A DNA stretch of 41,849 bases from the IMG/VR virus record IMGVR_UViG_3300007523_000002, positions 1 through 41,849 of that record. One strand, given 5' to 3'. Origin of the DNA: a virus. This document shows, piece after piece, positions 21,958 to 28,314 of this stretch; the stretch's first letter is position 1; every line of letters starts with the position of its first letter. The translations under genes were made by a program, and so were the position numbers. Under the pieces are notes generated by a model that saw nothing but the letters and a program-made list of their open reading frames with translations, was not told the origin of the DNA and ran no database searches.

Positions 21958-22327
21958 GTTTACCACCATCTATAAGTTTAGGACGACCCTTCCAATTGCT
22001 GTATATTTCTAGCAGCGCAGTGGTAGACGCATCTTTATCAAAGTGTCGCAGCACTACACATAAAGGTGCGTTTTTTAAATCTTTCATATACCGAGCAATA
22101 GCGGCCATTGTTCTATTGTACTCAGTACCTGTAATACCTATACCACCGCTATTGTATTTACGGTAGTTACTAGCTCGAAATAAAGCACTACACATAAGCA
22201 TACTTGGGGAATAACCTGCGGAGTTTGTTACAACGCTTTGGTTATTACGTTCTGGATAATACCAACCTTCACTTAGCATTAAGCTGAATATTTCTTGAAT
22301 TGTTCTAGTTCTAGTTCTAGTTTTCAT
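21947..22327 (-). CDS. Hypothetical early protein with MKTRTRTRT start
   Basis: A 126-residue protein beginning with a short Arg-Thr repeat coded by a repeated ACTAGA unit, then IQEIFSLMLSEGWYYP. The middle (GYSPSMLMCSALFRASNYRKYNSGG) and TEYNRTMAAIARYMKDLK suggest a helical protein. It resembles small phage proteins of unknown role. The N-terminal 30 residues recur in the next gene (21865-21957). Confidence 0.68.
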   Translation of the reverse strand: MKTRTRTRTIQEIFSLMLSEGWYYPERNNQSVVTNSAGYSPSMLMCSALFRASNYRKYNSGGIGITGTEYNRTMAAIARYMKDLKNAPLCVVLRHFDKDASTTALLEIYSNWKGRPKLIDGGKHED

Positions 22328-22334
22328 ATAAACC

Positions 22335-22544
22335 TCAAACGAATGCTAAACAAGTCCAGAATGTATACCCACCGATTACCCATAGGCATAGGCAGTACAC
22401 TACCAACATAAACATTTTATGGTACTCCCAAGCGGTTGCACGGAAGTACTTAAGGTTCTTATTGTAAGCTATACCATCCACCACGGCACTGGCAGTAACA
22501 ACCACTGGTACAAGCACAGACAGTACCAAGATAATGTAGATCAT
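22335..22544 (-). CDS. Small membrane protein, 69 residues
   Basis: Two hydrophobic segments, residues 1-24 (MIYIILVLSVLVPVVVTASAV) and about 44-66 (FMLVVYCLCLWVIGGYTFWT), separated by a polar loop. Overlaps the upstream gene by 4 bases. Early small membrane proteins in T7-like phages often act on the host envelope or exclude other phages; no specific role is visible. Confidence 0.68.
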   Translation of the reverse strand: MIYIILVLSVLVPVVVTASAVVDGIAYNKNLKYFRATAWEYHKMFMLVVYCLCLWVIGGYTFWTCLAFV

Positions 22545-22996
22545 TTAGCGTGCACCGACTTCAAGAGGATAGCCAGTGCATCTTTATCAACGCCAAGGTC
22601 GAGGCATTTTTGTAGTGCCTTCTCAGCGGATTTAATAGCACATTCACGCTTCTCAACGTCGGTCTTTTCAACAGTTGGTTTATCAGATACCAAGCAAACT
22701 AGATTACAGAATTCTTCGAAAGTAGTCTTACCAAACACAACACTGTATTTCTCAGCCAAAGCCAGTGCCTTGGTTTTATTGTAAACCCACTGACCACTCT
22801 TCTTTTCAAAGCACGCTGGTACCAACGCCTTGTAATCTTTATGTAGATCACTGGTAATGCCCTTGGCCTCACCGTGAAGTGCGCTAACATCACCACTAAC
22901 CAAGCCGTAGAACGCTAAGGAAAGCGTTACGTCCATTTTCAAGCTGTTGATTGACTTCAAGGATTTGTTCAGGTTTTTGTTCGGAATAAGTTTCAT
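22541..22996 (-). CDS. Early hypothetical protein, 151 residues
   Basis: Lys-rich, mostly helical protein (MKLIPNKNLNKSLKSINSL; KTKALALAEKYSVVFGKTTF; AIKSAEKALQKCLDLGVDKD). It is the first gene after the promoter at 23225-23252 and its long leader, so it should be strongly expressed soon after infection. AGGTG lies 9 bases before the ATG. No family recognised; a host-takeover role is inferred from position only. Confidence 0.72.
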   Translation of the reverse strand: MKLIPNKNLNKSLKSINSLKMDVTLSLAFYGLVSGDVSALHGEAKGITSDLHKDYKALVPACFEKKSGQWVYNKTKALALAEKYSVVFGKTTFEEFCNLVCLVSDKPTVEKTDVEKRECAIKSAEKALQKCLDLGVDKDALAILLKSVHAK

Positions 22997-23112
22997 ACGG
23001 AATGCACCTATGACGTTTCGGCAGACTGTGCCTCATCAGTACCTTAGCTCTAAGGTATACGTCACCATGGTTACAGCTTGTAAGGCTGCATTGCCATGGA
23101 TTCTTCTCAGGT

Positions 23113-23124
23113 TGTTAAAGAGTG
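23113..23124 (-). promoter_or_regulatory. boxA-like antitermination element, copy B
   Basis: RNA-strand sequence CACTCTTTAACA, followed by A. The core CTCTTTAACA equals the enterobacterial and pseudomonad rRNA boxA. It lies about 95 bases after the start expected for promoter 23225-23252. Upstream in the leader is a hairpin built from TAGATC/GATCTA with inner GGC/GCC, in the place of a boxB. Host NusB-S10 binding would help early transcription pass terminators; this is inference. Confidence 0.6.
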
Positions 23125-23224
23125 TGCCAATAAAGGCGATGCTACTAGACGCTGTACTTTAGATTAGATCATTGGCAGTTGCCGATCTAAACACCCGTAG
23201 GCTTTTCCGTTGTCCGTGCCGCTC

Positions 23225-23252
23225 ATTCTACAGAACTCTTTAGCGTTGTCAA
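23225..23252 (-). promoter_or_regulatory. Strong sigma70-type promoter candidate for the 151-residue gene and the early operon
   Basis: Minus strand: TTGACA (complement of 23247-23252), 16-base spacer, TAGAAT (complement of 23225-23230), preceded by TG. It shares the layout of promoter 23529-23556 (GGCTTGACA or CACTTGACA, and TGTAGAAT or TGTAAGAT). It lies just after the 47-residue gene and before a leader of about 220 bases. Confidence 0.8.
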
Positions 23253-23294
23253 GCCCTATTGATTAACCTATCTAAACAAGCATAGGCGAATACT

Positions 23295-23438
23295 TTACCA
23301 GCATTTACCTTTATTAGTGTCTAGTGCGTTAACAGCAGCAAGACGAATAGCGAAGGGCATGGCCGATTGCATGATCCGTTCAATCTTAACCTTGTTAGGT
23401 GTAAGGAAGCGGTAAGCAATGTATTCAGATTTTAACAT
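23295..23438 (-). CDS. First early gene, 47-residue basic protein
   Basis: I choose the ATG at 23438, with AAGG 9 bases upstream; a longer frame to 23501 would run into the leader that holds boxA. The product (MLKSEYIAYRFLTPNKVKIE, then AMPFAIRLAAVNALD) is basic and helical. It is the first gene behind the early promoters, the place of T7 gp0.3-like anti-defence proteins, but it does not resemble any of them in sequence. A 13-bp inverted repeat (23251-23263 / 23463-23475) flanks the gene. Confidence 0.62.
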   Translation of the reverse strand: MLKSEYIAYRFLTPNKVKIERIMQSAMPFAIRLAAVNALDTNKGKCW

Positions 23439-23480
23439 GATAACTACCTTCAGGGATGGGTTATCAATAGGGCTTAGCAA

Positions 23481-23492
23481 TGTTAAAGAGTG
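23481..23492 (-). promoter_or_regulatory. boxA-like antitermination element, copy A
   Basis: Minus strand CACTCTTTAACA, the same 12 bases as at 23113-23124, about 30 bases after the start expected for promoter 23529-23556 and before the 47-residue gene. The core CTCTTTAACA equals rRNA boxA. Two copies, each behind an early promoter, make chance unlikely. Confidence 0.65.
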
Positions 23493-23528
23493 GCGAAGCA
23501 TGCAGCGTTGTTCGTGTTCTTGGTTCGC

Positions 23529-23556
23529 ATCTTACAGTCTTAATTCATCTTGTCAA
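23529..23556 (-). promoter_or_regulatory. Strong sigma70-type early promoter candidate
   Basis: Minus strand: consensus TTGACA (complement of 23551-23556), 16-base spacer, TAAGAT (complement of 23529-23534) with a TG just before it. It points at the first early gene. Host RNA polymerase is expected to use it, as with the T7 A1-A3 promoters. Confidence 0.82.
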
Positions 23557-23673
23557 GTGCTTAGCGCCGTTCCTACTTATCTTAACTGGGTAGCCTTAGC
23601 ATCCAATTCAGTCCTACCTGTAGTACTAACCCGCCTTGCTTATCGTCTAGGCCTTAACCCTTTCGATGAACAG

Positions 23674-23702
23674 ATACTAAATTGATCTATAGATTCTGTA
23701 AA
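23674..23702 (-). promoter_or_regulatory. Possible third early promoter
   Basis: Minus strand: TTTACA (complement of 23697-23702), 17-base spacer, TAGTAT (complement of 23674-23679). The -35 matches 5 of 6 and the -10 4 of 6. It is in the expected row upstream of the other two promoters. No boxA follows it directly. Confidence 0.5.
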
Positions 23703-24356
23703 GCGTTATTTAATGAATTGAGTACGATTAGTTATATCTATTAGGTACTCCAATGGTATTAACAGAATGTATTAGGTTGATACAGATAGATAATTGGTTA
23801 CTTTTTGATCTATTTCTTATAGCGCTAGGTTATCGGAGATAACAAAGAGAAGCGAAGCGGCGAATTGATATATCTGACAACGAACCCTAAGAGACGATAG
23901 AGATGATAGATAGAACAGATAGGTACTATAGATACCAGATAGAAGAACAGAAGTACCCGATAGAGTCGAGAAGCAAAGAGGCAAGTAGTAAGTAGCATCG
24001 AAGCAAAGAGGCAAGCCACCACACCGACGCCACCCAGCAACCGGACCGAGCAAGCCGATAGGCGCACAGGTCCGCACTAAGAGACTACACACACACCTGA
24101 TAGTAGGGACAGACCAACACACAACCCATCGTACAACCCAGTGATATACACATAGAATCCCCAGCGCTTAGAAGAGTCTGATCAAGACTTGTATAAGATA
24201 CACACATGATGTGTCGCGTAAAGGAGGGAACTCACCAGCACAAGAGTCGATGGGGGAAGATACGACTACCTTGGTGGAGAGACACCCTCGCATGAATATA
24301 ATAAAATTATAGTTGTTAGTAGAACTCGCAATAATAACAATATCAACACTGGAACA
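23703..24356. other. Gene-free region between lysis and early genes; probable location of the genome ends
   Basis: About 650 bases without a credible gene; open frames on the minus strand (for example 23817-24122) are low-complexity Cys/Leu/Tyr-rich and lack ribosome sites. The plus strand is purine-rich at 23840-24010 and 24215-24260. It contains repeated 16-base units (23970-24015), a palindrome ACACAT-G-ATGTGT (24202-24214) and a possible weak promoter (TTGTTA-18-TATAAG ending near 23818). In T7 and phiKMV the terminal repeats lie at exactly this junction, so packaging signals and ends are expected here. Confidence 0.6.
23970..24015. repeat. 16-base direct repeat, period 30
   Basis: GAAGCAAAGAGGCAAG occurs at 23970-23985 and again at 24000-24015, with a degenerate third copy (12 of 16) at 849-864 of the 23 kb block, i.e. 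23849-23864. Short direct repeats like these flank the terminal redundancy in T7-group phages and may act in concatemer processing; this is inference. Confidence 0.75.
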
Positions 24357-24701
24357 CTACAGACTCCATGTACTATACAAACGATACATGTACTCTATCG
24401 AACAACACCAGTACTGATGTGTCGCTGTGCACTTCAAGTACGTAGTACCTATAAGCTCAGCACCTACAGGTAAACCTGAAGCTTGCACCTGTAGATCCAA
24501 AGTATCTAAAAGAACCTGTACGTTCACAGCTAGCAATCCTTGCAGAGTTCCTGCCTCAGATGTACCATCAACTCTACCCAAGATGATTAAGTCTTGATCC
24601 TGCGGAGTACACATCTTGATCTTACCGTAACCCCATTGCCAGTACCGCTCTCTAAGGGTTACAGTACCTATATCTACTGCTGGTACATGATACCTAACCA
24701 T
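24357..24701 (-). CDS. Last late gene, hypothetical protein, 114 residues
   Basis: The ATG at 24701 overlaps the endolysin stop (TAATG). A soluble beta-rich protein (VDIGTVTLRERYWQWGYGKI; DLIILGRVDGTSEAGTLQGL) with a Tyr/Cys-rich end. No membrane segment, so it is not an obvious spanin. It resembles nothing I know. Its position after the endolysin, at the end of the late transcript, is all that can be said of its role. Confidence 0.65.
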   Translation of the reverse strand: MVRYHVPAVDIGTVTLRERYWQWGYGKIKMCTPQDQDLIILGRVDGTSEAGTLQGLLAVNVQVLLDTLDLQVQASGLPVGAELIGTTYLKCTATHQYWCCSIEYMYRLYSTWSL

Positions 24702-25051
24702 TACCAACGTGCCTTCTGCGCACGTGTATCGACATGCACAAACGAATTGTACAAACCTATACCGTACTTACCGTTGTACTTCTGATCTAGGTACCTGTAC
24801 ACATCTGCAGGTGCAACACCTCTGAGTTGAATGTCTGCTGCAACTCCTTGTTTATGCATACTCCTAGGACTACCACCTACTTTCTTGTTATGATCTGTAC
24901 AACGAGTACCTGATGTTATAGTACAAACAACACCGAAGTGCTCTCGTACATCATCAAGTACTTCAAGCAACTCATCTGTAACTAGGTTCGTACCGCAACC
25001 GCACTTACAAACGAACTCTCCACGCTTAAAATACTTGGACTTGTATCTCAT
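24701..25051 (-). CDS. Endolysin, M15-type zinc peptidase (D-Ala-D-Ala carboxypeptidase-like)
   Basis: A 116-residue muralytic peptidase of the Peptidase_M15_3 group. The N-terminus has FVCKCGCGTNLVTDEL, typical of the family. Zinc ligands lie in SMHKQGVAADI (His66, Asp73) and FVHVDTR (His106), with SGTRCTDHNKKVGGSP before them. It would cut peptide cross-links of peptidoglycan at lysis. It has no signal peptide or SAR segment, so it needs a holin (candidates at 27802-28236 and 25060-25380). Confidence 0.93.
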   Translation of the reverse strand: MRYKSKYFKRGEFVCKCGCGTNLVTDELLEVLDDVREHFGVVCTITSGTRCTDHNKKVGGSPRSMHKQGVAADIQLRGVAPADVYRYLDQKYNGKYGIGLYNSFVHVDTRAQKARW

Positions 25052-25059
25052 ACTTCCTC

Positions 25060-25380
25060 CTACTGAATAACTTTAAGTAACTCAGCTATTTTACCAACAT
25101 CTGAACCTGCTGTAATAGCCAACCACAAGAAGATGTACTTCCAGTGCTGGGTTACGAAGTCCGCAATGTGGTTCTTATTGGTTAATGTAAGGATAGCGCT
25201 CCTTAAATCCGCTACTAGGAGCTTCAAATCAGTGTCTGCTTCAGATCGGCGCTGTGACTCTGTACTTAGATTAACTTCAACAGCATCTACACGCTTCTCT
25301 AAACCATTTACTCGTTGTTCTACCATTCGGATACTATCCTCGGCCAGACGTTGGCGCTGTTGTGCTAAAGTTTCTGACAC
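25060..25380 (-). CDS. Coiled-coil protein with C-terminal membrane segment, candidate holin/lysis accessory (XhlA-like)
   Basis: The frame is open from 25521 inside the terminase gene, but a GTG at 25380 has AAGGAG 6 bases upstream and lies 11 bases after the terminase stop, giving 106 residues. Residues 5-65 form a charged coiled coil (MVEQRVNGLEKRVDAVEVNL; DLKLLVADLRSAILTL), followed by a short hydrophobic segment (WKYIFLWLAITAG) and a small tail. This layout resembles XhlA-type haemolysin/holin partners. It directly precedes the endolysin, supporting a lysis role. Confidence 0.68.
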   Translation of the reverse strand: MSETLAQQRQRLAEDSIRMVEQRVNGLEKRVDAVEVNLSTESQRRSEADTDLKLLVADLRSAILTLTNKNHIADFVTQHWKYIFLWLAITAGSDVGKIAELLKVIQ

Positions 25381-25390
25381 TGTGTACTCC

Positions 25391-27238
25391 TTAAGACCTA
25401 CGTTTGAATACACTCTGTAGGCGATTGCGTAAACCACGGGGTTTATCTTGTGCATAACCCATGGGATTAAGTATAAATGTACTAGCTGCAGAATCTTTAC
25501 GTTTCTGAGCTTCTTTCTCATCGTCTACAATCAAACCTGCGCTCAAGAACTGAACCATCGCTTGTAAACAATCTAGTCTATCATCATGCACTAGACTACC
25601 GCGATCATACGTTACGTTAACAAGTTGATGCATAACAGATGTTACAGTCCGCTTATCCCTAGCATGTGCTTGACAGTACTTCCAATCATCATCTAGCGCA
25701 CGTCGGTGCATAATCAATTTATGCCTACGTGTTACTGGACTGATAGTGTCAATAATCCTGCGTTCCTTCTGCCCCTTAGCGTAGAAGTCCTCAAACCCCA
25801 GCGCTAAAGATAACTTATGAGCGTGTCCTAGCAACAGAGCCGATACAACACCATGGCCCATGTTAGCTTCTACTTTAATATCAGTGACTCCGAACTCTAC
25901 AGCAATGTTCAATAGAGTACTCATATTATCCTCTGACATACCACCCCGTAAACCACCGATACTCATTGTATGAATATAAGAGTTAGAGCTAGCACCTACA
26001 GCAAATGCAACTTCATCACCACCATTACCAGCAGGGTCAATAATCATAACCTTCTGTTGATACGGCATGTAATCAGTGCTTGAGGATGCCGGACGGTACA
26101 GGGTCATGCCTGAGCAAGTATCCGGTAAGTCCTTCGTATCAATGGCGTACCGAGGCTCCCCAGCCCACCATACCGTCTCAGGGGCACCCTCAGAGGTGTA
26201 GTCCCCCACTACGAGGTCAGAGCAGCGTATGCGCGTTCGTTGGGCGTCTGAGAGGGTGGTATCGAGCATGAACTGTAGGCTGAAGCCCTCAGGGCCAAAG
26301 TCAAGCTCCTTCTCGATTAGTGCATCCTCATCGTAACGCTCACGGTCAGCACAAGCCCCTCTAGAGCCGTCGATACCGAAACCAGTACCTAAGGTAGAGT
26401 CCTGCTCTAAAGCCTCTATAATGCTAGGCGCAAGGACACCGGGAGGGTATCGCAGCAGCTCTTCCTTGTTAGGGTATCTACCCGGCCACACACGTACATG
26501 AAAACCACGTGCTGGAAGTGTCTTGTAGATGCTGTCCTTAGTCTGTGGTGTACCTAGATACAAGGTTTCACCATGCGTATTGATAGCAGCAAAGTCTTTA
26601 GATAGGTGCAACAACTGATCCCGCATGGTTTGTGTAAGACTATTTTTAGTAGTTTCCACGTCATCTGGGATAAGAATATCAGCACGTTTACCCTGAAGGT
26701 TAGCTGTAATACCTACACAACTTACACTAGCAGACTTATCTAGTGGCTTTAAATCACAGTGCACATCATAATTCTCGAAGGAAGTTCTATCCCCACGGGT
26801 ACTATCTGGGCGTAACCAGCACAAGATATGCCAGTTCTCAATGATACGGATGATAAGAATAGCTACATCAGATGCTTGTTTCTCACCACCAGATACTACC
26901 AGTACGCGTGTACTTTGATCTTGTATAAGACACCACACTGCGTACAGAGCAGCAAGAGTACTCTTAGCTTCACCACGTTGAGCTTGCACCATCTTCTTAC
27001 GACCAAAGCTTTTATCAGCCATGTACCGTGCGATATCAAGTTGCATCTCTGTAGTAGTAAAACCAAGTACCCGCATACCTACTACAGCAAATTCAGCGAA
27101 GTCACTGAATGTAGCCTTTACCATCATTGCTAGTTCTTCACGTAATTCTAAAGGCATACCTGATGGTTTGTTATCCCATTCTCTAGTCTTAGGAGCTACG
27201 AGTTTTAATCGTTGTATAGTTTTATTGGACAAAGCCAT
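25391..27238 (-). CDS. Terminase large subunit
   Basis: A 615-residue packaging motor and nuclease of the T7 gp19 family. The ATPase has Walker A QAQRGEAKST (residues 85-94), Walker B ILIPDDVE (188-195) and the coupling motif LGTPQ (about 229). The nuclease domain has MIIDPAGNGGDE (Asp401), VEANMGHG, and HDDRLDCLQ near the C-terminus. It cuts concatemers to give terminal repeats in this family. A 26-base hairpin and a good ribosome site (AGAGGA) precede it. Confidence 0.96.
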   Translation of the reverse strand: MALSNKTIQRLKLVAPKTREWDNKPSGMPLELREELAMMVKATFSDFAEFAVVGMRVLGFTTTEMQLDIARYMADKSFGRKKMVQAQRGEAKSTLAALYAVWCLIQDQSTRVLVVSGGEKQASDVAILIIRIIENWHILCWLRPDSTRGDRTSFENYDVHCDLKPLDKSASVSCVGITANLQGKRADILIPDDVETTKNSLTQTMRDQLLHLSKDFAAINTHGETLYLGTPQTKDSIYKTLPARGFHVRVWPGRYPNKEELLRYPPGVLAPSIIEALEQDSTLGTGFGIDGSRGACADRERYDEDALIEKELDFGPEGFSLQFMLDTTLSDAQRTRIRCSDLVVGDYTSEGAPETVWWAGEPRYAIDTKDLPDTCSGMTLYRPASSSTDYMPYQQKVMIIDPAGNGGDEVAFAVGASSNSYIHTMSIGGLRGGMSEDNMSTLLNIAVEFGVTDIKVEANMGHGVVSALLLGHAHKLSLALGFEDFYAKGQKERRIIDTISPVTRRHKLIMHRRALDDDWKYCQAHARDKRTVTSVMHQLVNVTYDRGSLVHDDRLDCLQAMVQFLSAGLIVDDEKEAQKRKDSAASTFILNPMGYAQDKPRGLRNRLQSVFKRRS

Positions 27239-27263
27239 AGTTAATTCCTCTGTAGTTATCTAG

Positions 27264-27289
27264 TACTGGTACTCGTTAGAATACCAGTA
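27264..27289 (-). other. Stem-loop between small and large terminase genes
   Basis: Inverted repeat TACTGGTA / TACCAGTA, 8 bp with a 10-base loop, about 25 bases before the large terminase ATG at 27238. No U-run. It resembles in size the stem-loops at 33753-33782 and 20700-20724, each just ahead of a gene. Confidence 0.55.
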
Positions 27290-27297
27290 GTACATAC

Positions 27298-27585
27298 TTA
27301 CAAGATACCGTGTAGCTCATCTTGTGCATCTTCTGCATCAAGAATCTTAGTAGCGCGTTCAGCACGTTTAGCAGCAAGCTCATCCTTGAACTCGTCTTGC
27401 AGGGTTTGCATACCAGCAGTGTCAATGTCTGCTGTAATGTTATTGTCCTTCAAGAACTTAACAATCACAGCTTTATCAGATGCACTCATAGGGATGCCCT
27501 CATCCTTACAGATACGAATATCCTCTAGGAAGAGTTCAGCAAGCGCTTCATGCAGTTGATTAAGCGCGGATTGTTTAGCAGCCAT
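27298..27585 (-). CDS. Terminase small subunit
   Basis: A 95-residue DNA-recognition subunit of the T7 gp18 type. LHEALAELFLEDIRICKDEG leads into PMSASDKAVIVKFLKDNNIT, a wording typical of this family (a helix pair followed by FLKDN-I). The tail is acidic and helical (EDAQDELHGIL). It directly precedes the large subunit. It would bind the packaging site in the gene-free region. Confidence 0.92.
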   Translation of the reverse strand: MAAKQSALNQLHEALAELFLEDIRICKDEGIPMSASDKAVIVKFLKDNNITADIDTAGMQTLQDEFKDELAAKRAERATKILDAEDAQDELHGIL

Positions 27586-27593
27586 AGTAGTTC

Positions 27594-27791
27594 CTACACA
27601 GTGTTCAGTGGTACAATTGCAGCAACAGCAGCAACAATAGCAGCATTCACAAACGTGATTTGAGCAGCATTCAACTTAGTATTACTAGGCAGTGGGCCTT
27701 GTGAAACATCTTGCAGAATACGACTCAGTTTAAGAACTGCAACACGTGCAGTTTGTACTTGTGCAGCAGTAGCGGAAATAATACCAGCCAT
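27594..27791 (-). CDS. Small hydrophobic/Ala-rich protein, 65 residues
   Basis: The Ala/Val-rich C-terminal third (FVNAAIVAAVAAIVPLNTV) could form a membrane segment, and residues 5-30 form a helix. It lies between the 3TM holin and the small terminase. It might take part in lysis, or be a small virion protein; no family recognised. Start ATG at 27791, 10 bases after the holin stop. Confidence 0.62.
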   Translation of the reverse strand: MAGIISATAAQVQTARVAVLKLSRILQDVSQGPLPSNTKLNAAQITFVNAAIVAAVAAIVPLNTV

Positions 27792-27801
27792 TTTTAATCA
27801 C

Positions 27802-28236
27802 CTAATTTTTACGATGTACACCATTGATTTTCTCAAGTGTACGCATTGATCCTAGACCTAATAGTCCAAGGAGTACAGGCATCATTTCTGATACGTCAGC
27901 AGGGTTTAAATTGAGTTCCCGTCCATACATAACAAGGCCAGCATTTAGCACACTCAGACCTATCCAGTTCCAAGCACATGCAGTAACACAGACCCAGCCA
28001 ACAGCAGGACGCCAACCACTCACGAATAGCGATGGGTGTTTAGCTTCCTCTGTATTAACCTTAATTTGCTCCAGTGCTAGACCTGCTTGAGCACTAAGAA
28101 CCTGAAGTTCACCAGACTGCTGTAGTTTAAATAACTCAAGTTTAGCAGCCTGTGCCTTCTCAGGATCAGGCCATAAACGATCAATTAGTTTACCTCCAAA
28201 GTCTAAAACAGAACTAATACCAATTAAACTACTCAT
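27802..28236 (-). CDS. Holin of the 3TM type
   Basis: A 144-residue protein. Residues 20-60 are helical and charged (DRLWPDPEKAQAAKLELFKL), then SLFVSGWRPAVGWVCVTACAW, a signature wording of the Holin_3TMs family first seen in gene transfer agents. Hydrophobic segments follow at about 72-100 and 115-130. It would time permeabilisation of the inner membrane so the endolysin can act. The ATG at 28236 overlaps the stop of the 27-residue gene. Confidence 0.82.
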   Translation of the reverse strand: MSSLIGISSVLDFGGKLIDRLWPDPEKAQAAKLELFKLQQSGELQVLSAQAGLALEQIKVNTEEAKHPSLFVSGWRPAVGWVCVTACAWNWIGLSVLNAGLVMYGRELNLNPADVSEMMPVLLGLLGLGSMRTLEKINGVHRKN

Positions 28237-28312
28237 TTAGATTCTCTTTTAACATCACGCTAACAGCCACGTCCTTGCCACCACTTGCGTAGAACTGGTC
28301 AAGGATTGTCAT
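28229..28312 (-). CDS. 27-residue microprotein between tailspike and holin
   Basis: ATG at 28310-28312 two bases after the tailspike stop, TAG at 28229-28231 overlapping the holin start. A possible ribosome site AGGA lies 10 bases upstream. The product begins MTILDQFYASGGKDVAVSVM and ends KENLNE. It fills the only gap between the two genes. No family recognised. Confidence 0.5.
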   Translation of the reverse strand: MTILDQFYASGGKDVAVSVMLKENLNE

Positions 28313-28314
28313 GC

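Noticed and set aside
23817-24122. Minus-strand frames of 80-101 codons in the gene-free region
   Set aside because: Composition is Cys/Leu/Tyr-rich low complexity, part of it comes from the 16-base DNA repeats, and there is no ribosome site.
24181-24214. Plus-strand promoter-like TTGTATAAGAT with a nearby palindrome
   Set aside because: No -35 element at proper distance and no plus-strand gene follows.
26100-26480. Locally GC-richer part of the terminase gene as a transferred segment
   Set aside because: The reading frame and motifs are continuous and typical of the family; the rise is modest and short.
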